NCBI GenBank assembly: GCA_027728065.1
Contig: JAQBVO010000011.1
Location: 1 to 54,020, forward strand
DNA length: 54,020 nucleotides
Reading direction: 5' to 3'
From: Actinomycetota bacterium
GTDB taxonomy: Bacteria > Actinomycetota > Actinomycetes > Nanopelagicales > Nanopelagicaceae
The notes beneath the pieces are model-generated. The model was not told the origin of the DNA. It was given only the letters and a program-made list of their open reading frames with translations, and did not search any database. Shown here one piece after another: positions 24,274 through 33,653 of this stretch. Position numbers and translations under genes: made by a program. How positions within the stretch are numbered: the first letter of the stretch is position 1; each line of letters starts with the position of its first letter.

Positions 24274-24345
24274 CTGGGGTACCAGGACTCGAACCTAGAC
24301 TTACTGAACCAGAATCAGCAGGGCTACCAATTACCCCATACCCCA
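24274..24345 (-). tRNA. tRNA-Gln (anticodon CTG)
   Basis: 72-nt cloverleaf. Acceptor TGGGGTA pairs with TACCCCA, discriminator G, T-loop TTCGAGT. The anticodon arm is GCTGA-TTCTGGT-TCAGT with CTG at positions 34-36. CCA is not encoded. It is 30 nt downstream of gltX on the same strand. Confidence 0.97.
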
Positions 24346-24375
24346 ATACTTCAAGCGGTAAGAATACCTTATTGC

Positions 24376-25833
24376 TTAGAGAACTAAAGCCGCCGAGATG
24401 CGGGCTAGACAGGCTTCTTTACCGAGTAACTCCATTGATTCAAATAGCGGTGGAGAAATTGTGCTGCCCGTAATTGCTATGCGGACTGCACCAAATGCGA
24501 TACGCGGCTTTAATCCCATTTCATCGATCAGTGATGCACGCAGCACCGCTTCAATTGCAGCATGTGTCCAATCCCTTACTGGCTCAAGATCTTTTAGTGA
24601 CCGCTTGAGCACATCTTTGGCGGCGACATCGCTGACTTTATCTACGCTCTGGGCTTCGATAGCAAAATCCTTAACAAATAAGAATTTGAGCATCACCGGG
24701 ACTTCGCTAAACATAATGATGCGCTCTTGAATAATCGGCAGTGCTCGCTTAACAAGTGCGATTTCATCGACCTGGCCAGTGATGAGATTAGCTTTGATTA
24801 GAAATGGCAAAACCCAGGCTAAAAACTCATCGATTGTCAGCGCACGGATCTTGTCGCCGTTAATCGCCTCTAGCTTCTTCATATCAAAGCGGGCCGGTGA
24901 GCTATTTACTTTTTCTACTGTAAATAGTTCGCACAACTCTTTCATCGTGATATTTTCACGATCATCACCAGGTGACCATCCCAGCAAGGCTAAATAGTTA
25001 CAGATCGCCTCTGGCAAAAAGCCTTTATCGCGATACCAAGCAATTGATACTTCGCCGTTGCGCTTAGATAATTTCGCATTATCAGAGCCCATGACAAAAG
25101 GTAGATGCGCAAAGACTGGATAATCCTCTTCTTTCAAACCCATCGCCTGATAGACGCGGATCTGACGCGGAGTAGATGATAATAAATCCTCTCCGCGCAA
25201 TATATGCGTGACCTTCATTAATACATCATCGACGGCAACAGCCAATGTATAGAGAGGCGAGCCATCGGCCCGGGCTAAGACAAAATCAGGAACAAATTTG
25301 TGATCAAATGCCATTTCACCCCGGATTAAATCAATAAAGGATGTGCCCCCATCTGGCATACGCATACGCACAACTGCGCCACGACCTTCGGCTTTATAGG
25401 CTGCGATTTGATTGGCCGTTAAATCACGACAGTGTCCGTTATAACCGGGAGCTTGATTTGCCGCACGTTGGGCTTCGCGAACGGCCTCTAGCTCTGTCGG
25501 TGAGCAGTAACAGTAATAAGCATCTTTTTGCTCAACAAACTTTTCTGCCCAATATGTATAGATATCTAAACGTTGAGACTGCAAGTACGGCCCATTCTCC
25601 CCGCCAACTTCTGGGCCCTCATCCCAATCCAGTCCGAGCCATTTTAAAGTATCGATGGCGGCGTTGATGTACTCATCTGTAACACGCGTAGTGTCAGTAT
25701 CTTCGATGCGAAAGAGGAATGTTCCACCTGTATGGCGGGCATAGGCCCAATCAAATAAGGCCGTGCGGATATTGCCAACGTGGAGGTCACCAGTTGGCGA
25801 TGGTGCAAATCTGACCTTAACTCTTTTGCTCAC
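24376..25833 (-). CDS. gltX: Glutamyl-tRNA synthetase
   Basis: 485-residue class I synthetase: FAPSPTGDLHVGNIRTALFDW carries the HIGH-like HVGN at residues 18-21, and DNAKLSKRNGEV supplies the KMSKS-like loop. The C-terminal half is the anticodon-binding domain. Actinobacteria usually lack GlnRS, so this enzyme is probably non-discriminating and charges tRNA-Gln with Glu for GatCAB; tRNA-Gln and tRNA-Glu lie directly downstream in the same direction. The ATG overlaps the preceding hydrolase by 4 nt. Confidence 0.97.
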   Translation of the reverse strand: MSKRVKVRFAPSPTGDLHVGNIRTALFDWAYARHTGGTFLFRIEDTDTTRVTDEYINAAIDTLKWLGLDWDEGPEVGGENGPYLQSQRLDIYTYWAEKFVEQKDAYYCYCSPTELEAVREAQRAANQAPGYNGHCRDLTANQIAAYKAEGRGAVVRMRMPDGGTSFIDLIRGEMAFDHKFVPDFVLARADGSPLYTLAVAVDDVLMKVTHILRGEDLLSSTPRQIRVYQAMGLKEEDYPVFAHLPFVMGSDNAKLSKRNGEVSIAWYRDKGFLPEAICNYLALLGWSPGDDRENITMKELCELFTVEKVNSSPARFDMKKLEAINGDKIRALTIDEFLAWVLPFLIKANLITGQVDEIALVKRALPIIQERIIMFSEVPVMLKFLFVKDFAIEAQSVDKVSDVAAKDVLKRSLKDLEPVRDWTHAAIEAVLRASLIDEMGLKPRIAFGAVRIAITGSTISPPLFESMELLGKEACLARISAALVL

Positions 25834-26615
25834 TTTTGACTCACTTTATTAGTGAGCTCGCCTAGGCCTTCAATAGCCATTGTTGCACTACCACCGGCAT
25901 TCATTGGACCAATTCCTGCTGGAGTACCAGTTAAAATCACATCACCTGGCAGCAAGGTCATAACACGGGAAACGAAGTTGATAATCTCTGGCGTTTTAAA
26001 CATCATGTCACTGAGCTTTGCCGATTGTTTAATCTGGCCATCAACGGTTGCCGTAATCTTTTGTGTTCCAGGAATAAAATCAGTATCGATCCATGGTCCC
26101 AGCGGGCAGAAAGTATCGAAGCCTTTAGCACGGGTCCACTGGCCATCTTTTTTCTGTAAATCGCGAGCGGTTACATCATTGGCGATTGTGTAGCCAAAGA
26201 TCACATCGTGAAAACGCTCGACGGGCACATCCTTACAGATACGACTAATCACAATTGCCAGTTCTGCCTCATGGTCAACGCGCTCTGACATTTCTGGCCA
26301 AACAATCGTGTCCCCTGGCCCAATCACCGACGTATTGGGCTTTAAAAAAATAATTGGTTCATCCGGTACAACTCCACCCATTTCAGCTGCGTGATCGGCG
26401 TAGTTTTTACCGATGCAGACGACTTTAGAGCGAGGGATAACTGGAGCTAATAAACGAACCTTCGAGAGTGAAACAATCGCCGCGCTCTTTTGGATCCCAG
26501 AATAAATCGGATCGCCCGTAATGATGTTAATTAATCCATCATCATCTAGTACGCCAAATAGAGGATCGTTGCCAAGGCCTGTATCAGGGCCAGGAGTGAA
26601 ACGCACGATACGCAT
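25830..26615 (-). CDS. Fumarylacetoacetate hydrolase family protein
   Basis: 261-residue FAH-fold protein: KVVCIGKNYADHAAEMGG, EPIIFLKPNTSVIGPGD, the metal-binding residues in DHEAELAIVI, GYTIANDVTARDLQ and ILTGTPAGIGPM. Family members act as acylpyruvases, oxaloacetate decarboxylases/tautomerases or 2-keto-4-pentenoate hydratases; the short N-terminal domain fits the acylpyruvase/oxaloacetate group. It heads the transcript with gltX. Start: ATG 26615 with TAGAAT 6 nt upstream. Confidence 0.9.
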   Translation of the reverse strand: MRIVRFTPGPDTGLGNDPLFGVLDDDGLINIITGDPIYSGIQKSAAIVSLSKVRLLAPVIPRSKVVCIGKNYADHAAEMGGVVPDEPIIFLKPNTSVIGPGDTIVWPEMSERVDHEAELAIVISRICKDVPVERFHDVIFGYTIANDVTARDLQKKDGQWTRAKGFDTFCPLGPWIDTDFIPGTQKITATVDGQIKQSAKLSDMMFKTPEIINFVSRVMTLLPGDVILTGTPAGIGPMNAGGSATMAIEGLGELTNKVSQK

Positions 26616-26621
26616 TGGGCG

Positions 26622-26627
26622 ATTCTA
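26622..26627 (-). promoter_or_regulatory. Leaderless -10 box of the FAH hydrolase-gltX transcript
   Basis: TAGAAT on the minus strand, 6 nt before ATG 26615, just past the stop of the CNNM/CBS gene, with no Shine-Dalgarno. Confidence 0.5.
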
Positions 26628-26631
26628 TCGC

Positions 26632-27909
26632 TTACTCGTGGTCTTCAACCTCTATCTCTAGACGCTCGATTAATACACTGCTAATTCGACGGCGGCGACC
26701 AACTGGGCGCTCAGATGTAATCGTCCAGCCACTAATCGAGACAGTACTGCCTGTAATTGGAACTCGACCGAGTTTTTGTGCCATTAACCCGCCGATCGTG
26801 TCAACATCTTCAAAGTCAGATTCATTAATCTCAATTTTTAACTCGTTTGCTAAATCTTCAATGTGAAGTGATGCATTTGCCCGTGCTCTATCACTGGATA
26901 ACCAAGTGAAGTGATCTTCACCATCATCAAACTCGTCTTCAATTTCGCCGACAATCTCCTCGATAATGTCTTCAATGGTAATAAGTCCTGCAGTTCCACC
27001 ATATTCATCGACCACAACAGCCAAGTGAATCTGGTTGCGCTGCATCTCTTTTAATAATTCATCGGCCATTTTGATCTCAGGCACAAATGTGGCCGGGCGC
27101 ATATGTTGCTCGATGTTCTCGCTCATCTCGGCTTCATGATGATCTAAGGCTCGTTTGGCTAAATCTTTGATGTAGACGATTCCTATGATGTTATCGGATC
27201 CGCTACCAACTACAGGGATACGGGAAAAACCAGAGCGCAGTGCAAGGGATAGGCCTTGACGGAGTGACTTATCTTTTTCAATCCACACCATCTCTGTTCG
27301 TGGAACCATAAGTTCGCGCACCAATGTATCGCCAAGTTCAAATACCGAGTGAATCATCTCGTGTTCATCGGACTCAACTAGTCCACGCTCGTGGGCTTGA
27401 TCTACAAGGTCACGCAGTTCGGCCTCTGATGTAAAGGGACCAGAGCGAAAACCTTTGCCTGGGGTAAGTGCATTACCGACGGCAATGAGCAGTTTTGTAA
27501 TCGGACCCAAAATAATCGTAAGCCCGTAGGCGACGATGATTCCCGAGCGGGCGTATTTATGTGGCTCTTGTTTTCCCAGAGTCCGTGGGCCAACACCAAC
27601 TACAACGTAGGAAAGTACAACCATGATTAAAACCGTCAACGCCATCGCTTGGGCCGATGGGTAGTTACGCAACAAGATCGAAGCGAGCAGAACTGTGGCA
27701 GTTAATTCGCAGAGTTTGCGGACCAGCAAAATAACATTTAAATACCGGGCAGGCTGCATGCTGTATTTGCGCAGCAACAATCCTCCACGCTTGCCCTCTA
27801 ACTCATCGACGACGATACGTGAAATCGAAGTAAGGGCCGATTCGCTTGCAGCTAGAAAACCGGCAAATGTTAAGAGGAGGATAATGCTAATAACTGCTAT
27901 TGAGCTCAT
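26632..27909 (-). CDS. CNNM/CorC-HlyC family membrane protein with CBS pair
   Basis: 425-residue protein with an N-terminal DUF21/CNNM transmembrane domain of about four helices (residues 1-170, FLAASESALTSISR), two CBS domains about 200-320 (MVPRTEMVWIEKDKSLRQG; HLAVVVDEYGGTAGLITIEDIIEEIVGEI), and a CorC_HlyC domain at the C-terminus. Such proteins are linked to Mg2+/Co2+ efflux. Follows ybeY with a 4-nt overlap, the standard actinobacterial order. era and recO, which often come next, are not here. Confidence 0.93.
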   Translation of the reverse strand: MSSIAVISIILLLTFAGFLAASESALTSISRIVVDELEGKRGGLLLRKYSMQPARYLNVILLVRKLCELTATVLLASILLRNYPSAQAMALTVLIMVVLSYVVVGVGPRTLGKQEPHKYARSGIIVAYGLTIILGPITKLLIAVGNALTPGKGFRSGPFTSEAELRDLVDQAHERGLVESDEHEMIHSVFELGDTLVRELMVPRTEMVWIEKDKSLRQGLSLALRSGFSRIPVVGSGSDNIIGIVYIKDLAKRALDHHEAEMSENIEQHMRPATFVPEIKMADELLKEMQRNQIHLAVVVDEYGGTAGLITIEDIIEEIVGEIEDEFDDGEDHFTWLSSDRARANASLHIEDLANELKIEINESDFEDVDTIGGLMAQKLGRVPITGSTVSISGWTITSERPVGRRRRISSVLIERLEIEVEDHE

Positions 27910-28343
27910 TGGGTTTTCTTCCAGTTTTCTACTATCTCTTCTTGCAGGGCAAACATCACGCGCTCTTCTTGCGGGACGGCATGATCATAACCAATTATGT
28001 GCAATAAGCCATGTGTTGCCAAAATATAGATCTCATGATCACTCGTGTGTCCAGCAATCTCTGCTTGGGCTTCGGCAAAAACTGGGCTAATCATGATGTC
28101 TCCAAGTGTTACAACATCGCCCTCGTTCTCTGGCAAGTCCATCGGAAATGAGAGAACATCGGTGCTTCCTGGTTCATCCATCCATTTAATATGGAGCTGG
28201 CTCATGTACTCATCATCAATAAAACCAAGGGTTAAATCACAGTCAGGATTGAGTTTGAGTGCGACCATGGCAAAAGTAAGCAGGGAGATTATTTCATTAC
28301 TTGGAACTAGCCGCCCTGAAGTATTTGTTACTTCGATAGTCAT
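27906..28343 (-). CDS. ybeY: Endoribonuclease YbeY (16S rRNA 3' maturation)
   Basis: 145-residue zinc metalloprotein. The catalytic HGLLHIIGYDH motif gives H111, H115 and H121, and STDVLSFPMD is the other family signature. YbeY takes part in 16S rRNA 3'-end processing and ribosome quality control. It starts 3 nt after phoH and overlaps the CNNM gene by 4 nt. Confidence 0.96.
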   Translation of the reverse strand: MTIEVTNTSGRLVPSNEIISLLTFAMVALKLNPDCDLTLGFIDDEYMSQLHIKWMDEPGSTDVLSFPMDLPENEGDVVTLGDIMISPVFAEAQAEIAGHTSDHEIYILATHGLLHIIGYDHAVPQEERVMFALQEEIVENWKKTQ

Positions 28344-28346
28344 CTA

Positions 28347-29324
28347 TTACCGAATCGGACGTAGCGATTGGCGCTGCTCATCAAAGCTCTCGTACGCCCT
28401 TACAATCTCGCCAATTAAACGGTGTCGCACAACATCTTCGGCCGTTAGTTCAAGAAATGCGATGTCATCGATATCGCCAAGAATATCTCTTACAACTCGC
28501 AGACCTGAGTGCTGACCATTAGGCAGATCGATTTGAGTAACATCGCCGGTAATAACCATTTTGGAGCCAAAGCCTAGACGGGTTAAGAACATCTTCATCT
28601 GCTCAGGAGTCGTATTCTGAGCCTCATCCAAGATTATAAAAGCATCGTTTAATGAGCGACCACGCATATATGCAAGAGGTGCGACTTCAATAACTCCAGA
28701 TTGCATCAAGCGAGGGATTGAATCAATATCGATCATATCGTGGAGGGCATCAAATAGTGGGCGTAGATAAGGATCGATCTTCTCGCTCAACGTGCCTGGC
28801 AGAAATCCTAAGTGCTCGCCAGCCTCTACTGCTGGGCGGGTTAAGACAATGCGATTAACTTTTTTATTCTGTAAGTCCGATATAGCCATCGCCATCGCTA
28901 AATAAGTTTTGCCCGTACCTGCAGGACCAATTCCAAAGGTTATTGTGTGCTCTTTAATCGCATCGACGTAGCGCTTTTGATTAGCTGTCTTCGGGCGGAT
29001 TGTTCGTCCACGAGTACTAAGAATATTTAAAGACAAGACTTCTGCTGGATGATCTACCGGTTTATTCTCGAGCATTGCAATTGATCGATTTACTGCATCA
29101 ACGGTTAAGTTATTTCCAGAGCGGATAACAACCAGTAACTCAGCAAAGAGATTTTCTATGGCGCGGCAATCGATTTGTGAACCGCGCAAAGTAATTTCAT
29201 TTCCGCGAACGGTGATATTGACCGATGGAAAGGCTGCTTCGACTACACGTAGATTGTCATCATGTGGACCAGTGAGTGCGACCATAGGAATGGCGATAGG
29301 TACTGTTATCAGTGTGCGCTCCAT
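28347..29324 (-). CDS. phoH: PhoH-like P-loop ATPase
   Basis: 325-residue PhoH-family protein. An N-terminal KH-like region about 15-85 is followed by the ATPase: GPAGTGKTYLAMA (Walker A, near residue 137), RPAVEAGEHLGFLPGTL, FIILDEAQNTTPEQMKMFLTRLGFGSKMVITGD (Walker B plus sensor). It probably works with YbeY in RNA processing, which the adjacency supports. A TAGATT hexamer 9 nt before the ATG might allow transcription with a very short leader. Confidence 0.94.
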   Translation of the reverse strand: MERTLITVPIAIPMVALTGPHDDNLRVVEAAFPSVNITVRGNEITLRGSQIDCRAIENLFAELLVVIRSGNNLTVDAVNRSIAMLENKPVDHPAEVLSLNILSTRGRTIRPKTANQKRYVDAIKEHTITFGIGPAGTGKTYLAMAMAISDLQNKKVNRIVLTRPAVEAGEHLGFLPGTLSEKIDPYLRPLFDALHDMIDIDSIPRLMQSGVIEVAPLAYMRGRSLNDAFIILDEAQNTTPEQMKMFLTRLGFGSKMVITGDVTQIDLPNGQHSGLRVVRDILGDIDDIAFLELTAEDVVRHRLIGEIVRAYESFDEQRQSLRPIR

Positions 29325-29342
29325 GTAAGGATAAATCTATCT

Positions 29343-29690
29343 TTAACCGGGCGGCCATGCCAGCCGACGGCCACCTAGCAGATGTAAATGCGCATGAAAA
29401 ACACTCTGCCCAGCTTCAGCGCCAGTATTAAATACGGTTCTATAGCCTGACAGCCCCCTTTCGGCTGCGATCTGTGCCGCGGAGCTAAAGAGTTCGGCCG
29501 TGATTCTCGCCGAGAGAGTGGCTAGTGCAGCGGCATTTTCAACGTGAATCGTTGGAACTATTAAGACGTGCGTAGGTGCCTGTGGATTGATGTCATTAAA
29601 GGCGAGAACGTTCTCATTTCGAAAAACTATATCGGCGGGAATATCTCCCAGAATAATCTTACAAAATAAGCAGTTAGAATCTAAGGCCAC
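29343..29690 (-). CDS. HIT-family nucleotide hydrolase (Hint-like)
   Basis: 115-residue histidine-triad protein. The triad is H99-A-H101-L-H103-LL. The N-terminal CLFCKIILGDIPA resembles the zinc-type start of Hint proteins, and the C-terminus WPPG is typical. It hydrolyses purine nucleoside phosphoramidates. The GTG start at 29690 has TATGGT 6 nt upstream and no Shine-Dalgarno, although rsmE ends only 4 bp before it. Confidence 0.94.
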   Translation of the reverse strand: MALDSNCLFCKIILGDIPADIVFRNENVLAFNDINPQAPTHVLIVPTIHVENAAALATLSARITAELFSSAAQIAAERGLSGYRTVFNTGAEAGQSVFHAHLHLLGGRRLAWPPG

Positions 29691-29694
29691 GCAA

Positions 29695-30405
29695 TTACCA
29701 TACCTTCAGCAGCGCCGAAACAGCAGCGACCGCGGCGATTCCTGCATGCGCCGAGCGCAGAATTGGTCGGCCCATGAGCGCAACCTTGGCACCAGCTTCC
29801 TTAAAGGCATCGAGTTCGGTTGGGGTGATCCCACCCTCTGGACCAATGATTATAAGCAAATGTGCAACATTGTGCGATGAAACGCAGTCACTGAGTTTGG
29901 CATCAGTGCTTTCGTGGAATGCAATTGCAAGATCACTTAGTTTTATCGCCTCACAGATCTGCTGCGTTGTTACAGTATCTGTGACCTCAGGAATGCGCAA
30001 TCTCCGGGACTGCTTGCTGGCCTCACGCGCCGTAAGTGCGAACTTTCCCGATACTTTGCCAATACTTCGCGATGCCGCCCACGGCACGATACGATCTACG
30101 CCCGCCTCGGTTAATAACTCAATGGCTTCTTTAGCACGATCACTCTTTGGAAGTGCCTGTACAACTGTGATGGTTGTGGCAAGTGGCTCTTGAAAACCGC
30201 TTACGAGAACTTCGACTTCAATCGACTTTTTCTTAATAGCAAAGGCCTTCACTTGACTCCAGGCTCCTGCGCCATCTCCGAGCATAAAAACCTCACCTGC
30301 AGCCATTCGCAATACACGTATGGCATGCTGTGCATCTTCATTATCGAACTCATAGATCTGACCGACCTCTGTCGGTAGATTTACAACAAAAAATAATGTC
30401 AACAT
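29695..30405 (-). CDS. rsmE: 16S rRNA (uracil-1498-N3)-methyltransferase
   Basis: 236-residue SPOUT methyltransferase. N-terminal PUA-like domain (HAIRVLRMAAGEVFMLGDGAG), VVQALPKSDRAKEAIELLTEAGVDRIVPW in the middle, and the knotted SAM site LLIIIGPEGGITPTELDAF ... LRSAHAGIAAVAA. It methylates U1498 of 16S rRNA. The ATG overlaps the dnaJ stop by one base (TAATG). Confidence 0.95.
   Translation of the reverse strand: MLTLFFVVNLPTEVGQIYEFDNEDAQHAIRVLRMAAGEVFMLGDGAGAWSQVKAFAIKKKSIEVEVLVSGFQEPLATTITVVQALPKSDRAKEAIELLTEAGVDRIVPWAASRSIGKVSGKFALTAREASKQSRRLRIPEVTDTVTTQQICEAIKLSDLAIAFHESTDAKLSDCVSSHNVAHLLIIIGPEGGITPTELDAFKEAGAKVALMGRPILRSAHAGIAAVAAVSALLKVW
29697..29702 (-). promoter_or_regulatory. 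HIT gene leaderless -10 box
   Basis: TATGGT on the minus strand, 6 nt before GTG 29690. It lies across the last codons of rsmE. Confidence 0.42.
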
Positions 30406-31499
30406 TACTTTATGAACGCACCTTTAATCTTTGAAAAGATTCCACCTTCATGATTTTTTACATGTGCAACCGAGTCGCCACGCAGATCGGCAAACTTCTT
30501 TAATAACTCTTCCTCTTCACGGGTTAATTTGGTTGGTGTTGTTACTTCGATGTGAACAATCAAATCTCCCCGACCTCCGTGACGCAGGCGGGTCATGCCC
30601 TTACCTTTAACTGCAATCAGCGTACCGCTCTGTGTACCAGCTTTAATGTGAAAATCTACTGGACCGTCTAAAGATTCAACGCTCACTGTTGTTCCAATCG
30701 CGGCTGCACTCATCGCTATGGAGACTGACATATGCAAAGTATCGCGTTCGCGAATTAGGTATTCATGCTTGCTCTCAACGATTTCAACATAGACATCGCC
30801 TGCAGGTCCACCACCATGTCCAACTTCTCCACGACCTGCAAGTTGAATGCGATTTCCAGTTTCAACGCCTTCAGGAATCTTTACGTGAATCTCTTGACGG
30901 GCACGTATACGGCCTTCACCAGCGCACTCGCGACAAGGGTTTGCAATAACAGTTCCATAGCCAGAGCAAGGTCCGCATGGACGAGAGGTCATGACCTGAC
31001 CAATGACTGAGCGCACAACTTGTTGAGTTTCACCCCGTCCTTTACAGACGTTACATATCGTTGGCTGTGCACCATCTTGGCAGCCACTACCGGTGCACTT
31101 AGGACAGACAACCGCACTCTCCACACTTATGTCGCGCTCAGTTCCAAAGCAGGCCTCGTGTAAATCAACTTCAATTCGGATTAAAGAGTCCTGTCCGCTG
31201 CGCATACGTGGCCGTGGTCCACGAGATCCGCCACCACCAAAGAATGCATCCATGATGTCGCTAAAGCCGCCTCCAAAGTTTGCTCCCCCGAAGTTACTTC
31301 CACCCATGTCATAGTTCTGGCGCTTCTGTGGATCACTTAAAGTTTCATAGGATGCCGTGATCTCTTTGAATTTATCTTGAACCTCTGGATCAGGGTTAAC
31401 ATCGGGATGAAGTTCGCGCGCTAATTTGCGATAGGCGCGTTTAATCTCATCGGCCGATGCATCACGTGAAACACCTAGCGTTTGGTAATGATCGGCCAC
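30405..31499 (-). CDS. dnaJ: Chaperone DnaJ (DnaJ2, hrcA-linked type)
   Basis: 364-residue type I J-protein: J domain with H31-P32-D33, a Gly/Phe-rich stretch (FGGANFGGGFSDIMDAFFGGG), four zinc motifs CPKCTGSG, CNVCKGRG, CGPCSGYG and CRECAGEG, then the substrate-binding C-terminal domains. This is the second DnaJ of actinobacteria, encoded behind hrcA and apart from dnaK-grpE. The GTG start follows the hrcA stop directly. Confidence 0.95.
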   Translation of the reverse strand: MADHYQTLGVSRDASADEIKRAYRKLARELHPDVNPDPEVQDKFKEITASYETLSDPQKRQNYDMGGSNFGGANFGGGFSDIMDAFFGGGGSRGPRPRMRSGQDSLIRIEVDLHEACFGTERDISVESAVVCPKCTGSGCQDGAQPTICNVCKGRGETQQVVRSVIGQVMTSRPCGPCSGYGTVIANPCRECAGEGRIRARQEIHVKIPEGVETGNRIQLAGRGEVGHGGGPAGDVYVEIVESKHEYLIRERDTLHMSVSIAMSAAAIGTTVSVESLDGPVDFHIKAGTQSGTLIAVKGKGMTRLRHGGRGDLIVHIEVTTPTKLTREEEELLKKFADLRGDSVAHVKNHEGGIFSKIKGAFIK

Positions 31500-32513
31500 T
31501 TATGCACCCTCGTTAATAAATCGTCCAACGTAACGGGCAACGGCAGATACAGCGGCTATGGATCCTGCGTAATCCATCCGTGTAGGTCCAATAACCCCCA
31601 GCGAGCCGAGTCGAACATCATCTGTTCCGTAGCCAACGGCCACTAAAGAGGTTGAACGAAGATTTGCATCGGCCTGTTCAGCGCCGATACGGACTTTCAC
31701 GCTCTGACTCACATCACCCAAAAGGCGAAGCAATACAACCTGCTCTTCAAGGGCTTCGAGTACTGGATGCATCGTCGTTGAAAAATCCTCATGAAATCTG
31801 GCCAGGTTTGCAGTACCTGCTAAAACTATCTTCTCTTCGGAGCGCTCCATAGCCATTTCAATAACGCAGGAGAGGACAATGGCAACATCTTTGCGATCAC
31901 GCGCACTATAACTCTCTAAAATCCCGCTAATTCGATCGGCAACATCTGGTAAGCGAAAGCCCATCATCGCCGAATTTAACTGTGCGCGCAGAGTATGTAG
32001 GAAATTCTCAGAGACATCCTGAGTTAGTTCGAGAACTCGTTGTTCAATTCGGCCAGTATCGGTTATCAGTACCATCATCAAGCGCGCAGGAGTCAATGAG
32101 ACAAGTTCAATGTGGCGCACTCGGGATTTAACCATCGATGGATACTGCACAACTGCTACCTGTTTTGTTACATCTGCTAGCAATCGCACGGTACGCATCA
32201 CGACATCATCTAAATCTAATGCGCCCTCTAAGAAGGTCTCAATTGCACGACGCTCGGCACTCGAAAGTGGTTTAACTTGAGCTAATTTATCTACGAAGAC
32301 GCGGTAGCCCAGATCAGTTGGGATTCGACCCGCACTTGTATGTGGCTGCGTAATTAAACCCTCTTCTTCTAAGACCGCCATCTCATTTCGAATCGTGGCT
32401 GGAGATATTCCTAAGTCATTGTGATCTGCGATTGATTTTGAGCCGACAGGTTCTTGTGTTGCAACGTACTCATCAACGATAGCACGCAGGATTTCTAGAC
32501 GGCGAGATGACAT
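31500..32513 (-). CDS. hrcA: Heat-inducible transcription repressor HrcA
   Basis: 337-residue HrcA. The N-terminal winged helix ([21 protein letters not shown] ... [18 protein letters not shown], then [11 protein letters not shown]) binds CIRCE; the C-terminal domain carries [13 protein letters not shown]. It represses groE/dnaK-type operons when GroEL is free. No CIRCE repeat is visible at its own 16-bp upstream gap, so autoregulation through a local CIRCE is not supported. Confidence 0.96.
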   Translation of the reverse strand: MSSRRLEILRAIVDEYVATQEPVGSKSIADHNDLGISPATIRNEMAVLEEEGLITQPHTSAGRIPTDLGYRVFVDKLAQVKPLSSAERRAIETFLEGALDLDDVVMRTVRLLADVTKQVAVVQYPSMVKSRVRHIELVSLTPARLMMVLITDTGRIEQRVLELTQDVSENFLHTLRAQLNSAMMGFRLPDVADRISGILESYSARDRKDVAIVLSCVIEMAMERSEEKIVLAGTANLARFHEDFSTTMHPVLEALEEQVVLLRLLGDVSQSVKVRIGAEQADANLRSTSLVAVGYGTDDVRLGSLGVIGPTRMDYAGSIAAVSAVARYVGRFINEGA

Positions 32514-32529
32514 AGTATTGGTAAGGATA

Positions 32530-33651
32530 CTAGATAGTTATTTCACGGACGATTCGATCTGCAATCAAGCGACCAGTAGGGGTCAACAACGCACGATTAT
32601 CAGATAGTTCTACGAAGCCATCTCCTCTAAAGGTAGCCAAGAGCTCGATTTGATAAGGTTCTAGAAGCTCTATATCTAACCCTCCTCGCATACGTATTCC
32701 CAGCAAAATCGCCTCAAGCCCAATCTGACCTGCGGTTAGTACTTCGCTATCTGCAACTGGAGATTGTCCTGCAAAGAGCTTTTGCTTATAGGCCGTTGGG
32801 TGTTTAACATTCCAGAAACGCTTTCCATCAACGTGAGAGTGCGCACCCGGTCCCAGCCCCCACCAATTTTTATTCTCCCAATAAGCAATGTTATGTCGGC
32901 ACTCGTGCCCTAGCTTTGACCAGTTAGATAGTTCATACCAATCTAAACCTGCGCGCATACACAGCTGATCCACGAGTAGATACATATCGGCCATCAAATC
33001 ATCATCGGGCATAACTAAATCACCCCGTTTTATCTGCGCCGCTAACTTTGTTCCAGTTTCGACAATAAGTGCATAAGCGCTCATGTGATCGATATCCAAT
33101 GCAAGAGCGGTAGAAACTGTTTCGCGCCAATCATCGAGGCTCTCCCCTGGTGTTCCATAAATCAAATCAACGCTTATCGAAGTAAAGCCTGCAGCCCGAG
33201 CCATCGTGACCGCTTTTTCTACATTTTCAGGATTATGCGTGCGATCTAGAACCGCCAGCACATGTGGCTTGGCCGACTGCATTCCAAAGGAGATTCGATT
33301 GAAACCTACTTCGACATATTGTGCGAGTTTCTGCGCCGTTACCGAATCTGGGTTGGCCTCTAGTGTAATTTCACAATCAGGTGAGATTCCGTTACGAAGC
33401 TTTATCGCTACTATCACTCGGCCCAAATCATCGGCTGGCAAGAGCGATGGGGTTCCTCCCCCAAAGAAGATTGTTGGGACTTGATCAGTTGGTGCAGCCT
33501 CTAGTTCGCTCAACACCGCATCGATGTAATCACTACTGACAATCTCTAGAGTTGCGCCATCTTGAAGCTCGTTGGGTGTGTAGGTATTAAAATCACAGTA
33601 GCCACAGCGCTTTATACAGTATGGGATATGAACATAAAACGAGAGCGCCAT
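32530..33651 (-). CDS. hemW: Heme chaperone HemW (radical SAM)
   Basis: 373-residue radical-SAM protein with C12-x3-C16-x2-C19 ([12 protein letters not shown]), [23 protein letters not shown] and [17 protein letters not shown]. The motif and the position next to lepA fit HemW, the heme-insertion protein, and not coproporphyrinogen oxidase HemN. The ATG lies 2 nt after the lepA stop. Confidence 0.93.
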   Translation of the reverse strand: MALSFYVHIPYCIKRCGYCDFNTYTPNELQDGATLEIVSSDYIDAVLSELEAAPTDQVPTIFFGGGTPSLLPADDLGRVIVAIKLRNGISPDCEITLEANPDSVTAQKLAQYVEVGFNRISFGMQSAKPHVLAVLDRTHNPENVEKAVTMARAAGFTSISVDLIYGTPGESLDDWRETVSTALALDIDHMSAYALIVETGTKLAAQIKRGDLVMPDDDLMADMYLLVDQLCMRAGLDWYELSNWSKLGHECRHNIAYWENKNWWGLGPGAHSHVDGKRFWNVKHPTAYKQKLFAGQSPVADSEVLTAGQIGLEAILLGIRMRGGLDIELLEPYQIELLATFRGDGFVELSDNRALLTPTGRLIADRIVREITI

Positions 33652-33653
33652 CT

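Noticed and set aside
32514-32529. CIRCE element expected before hrcA
   Set aside because: Only 16 bp separate hemW and hrcA and no TTAGCACTC/GAGTGCTAA inverted repeat is visible there or nearby.
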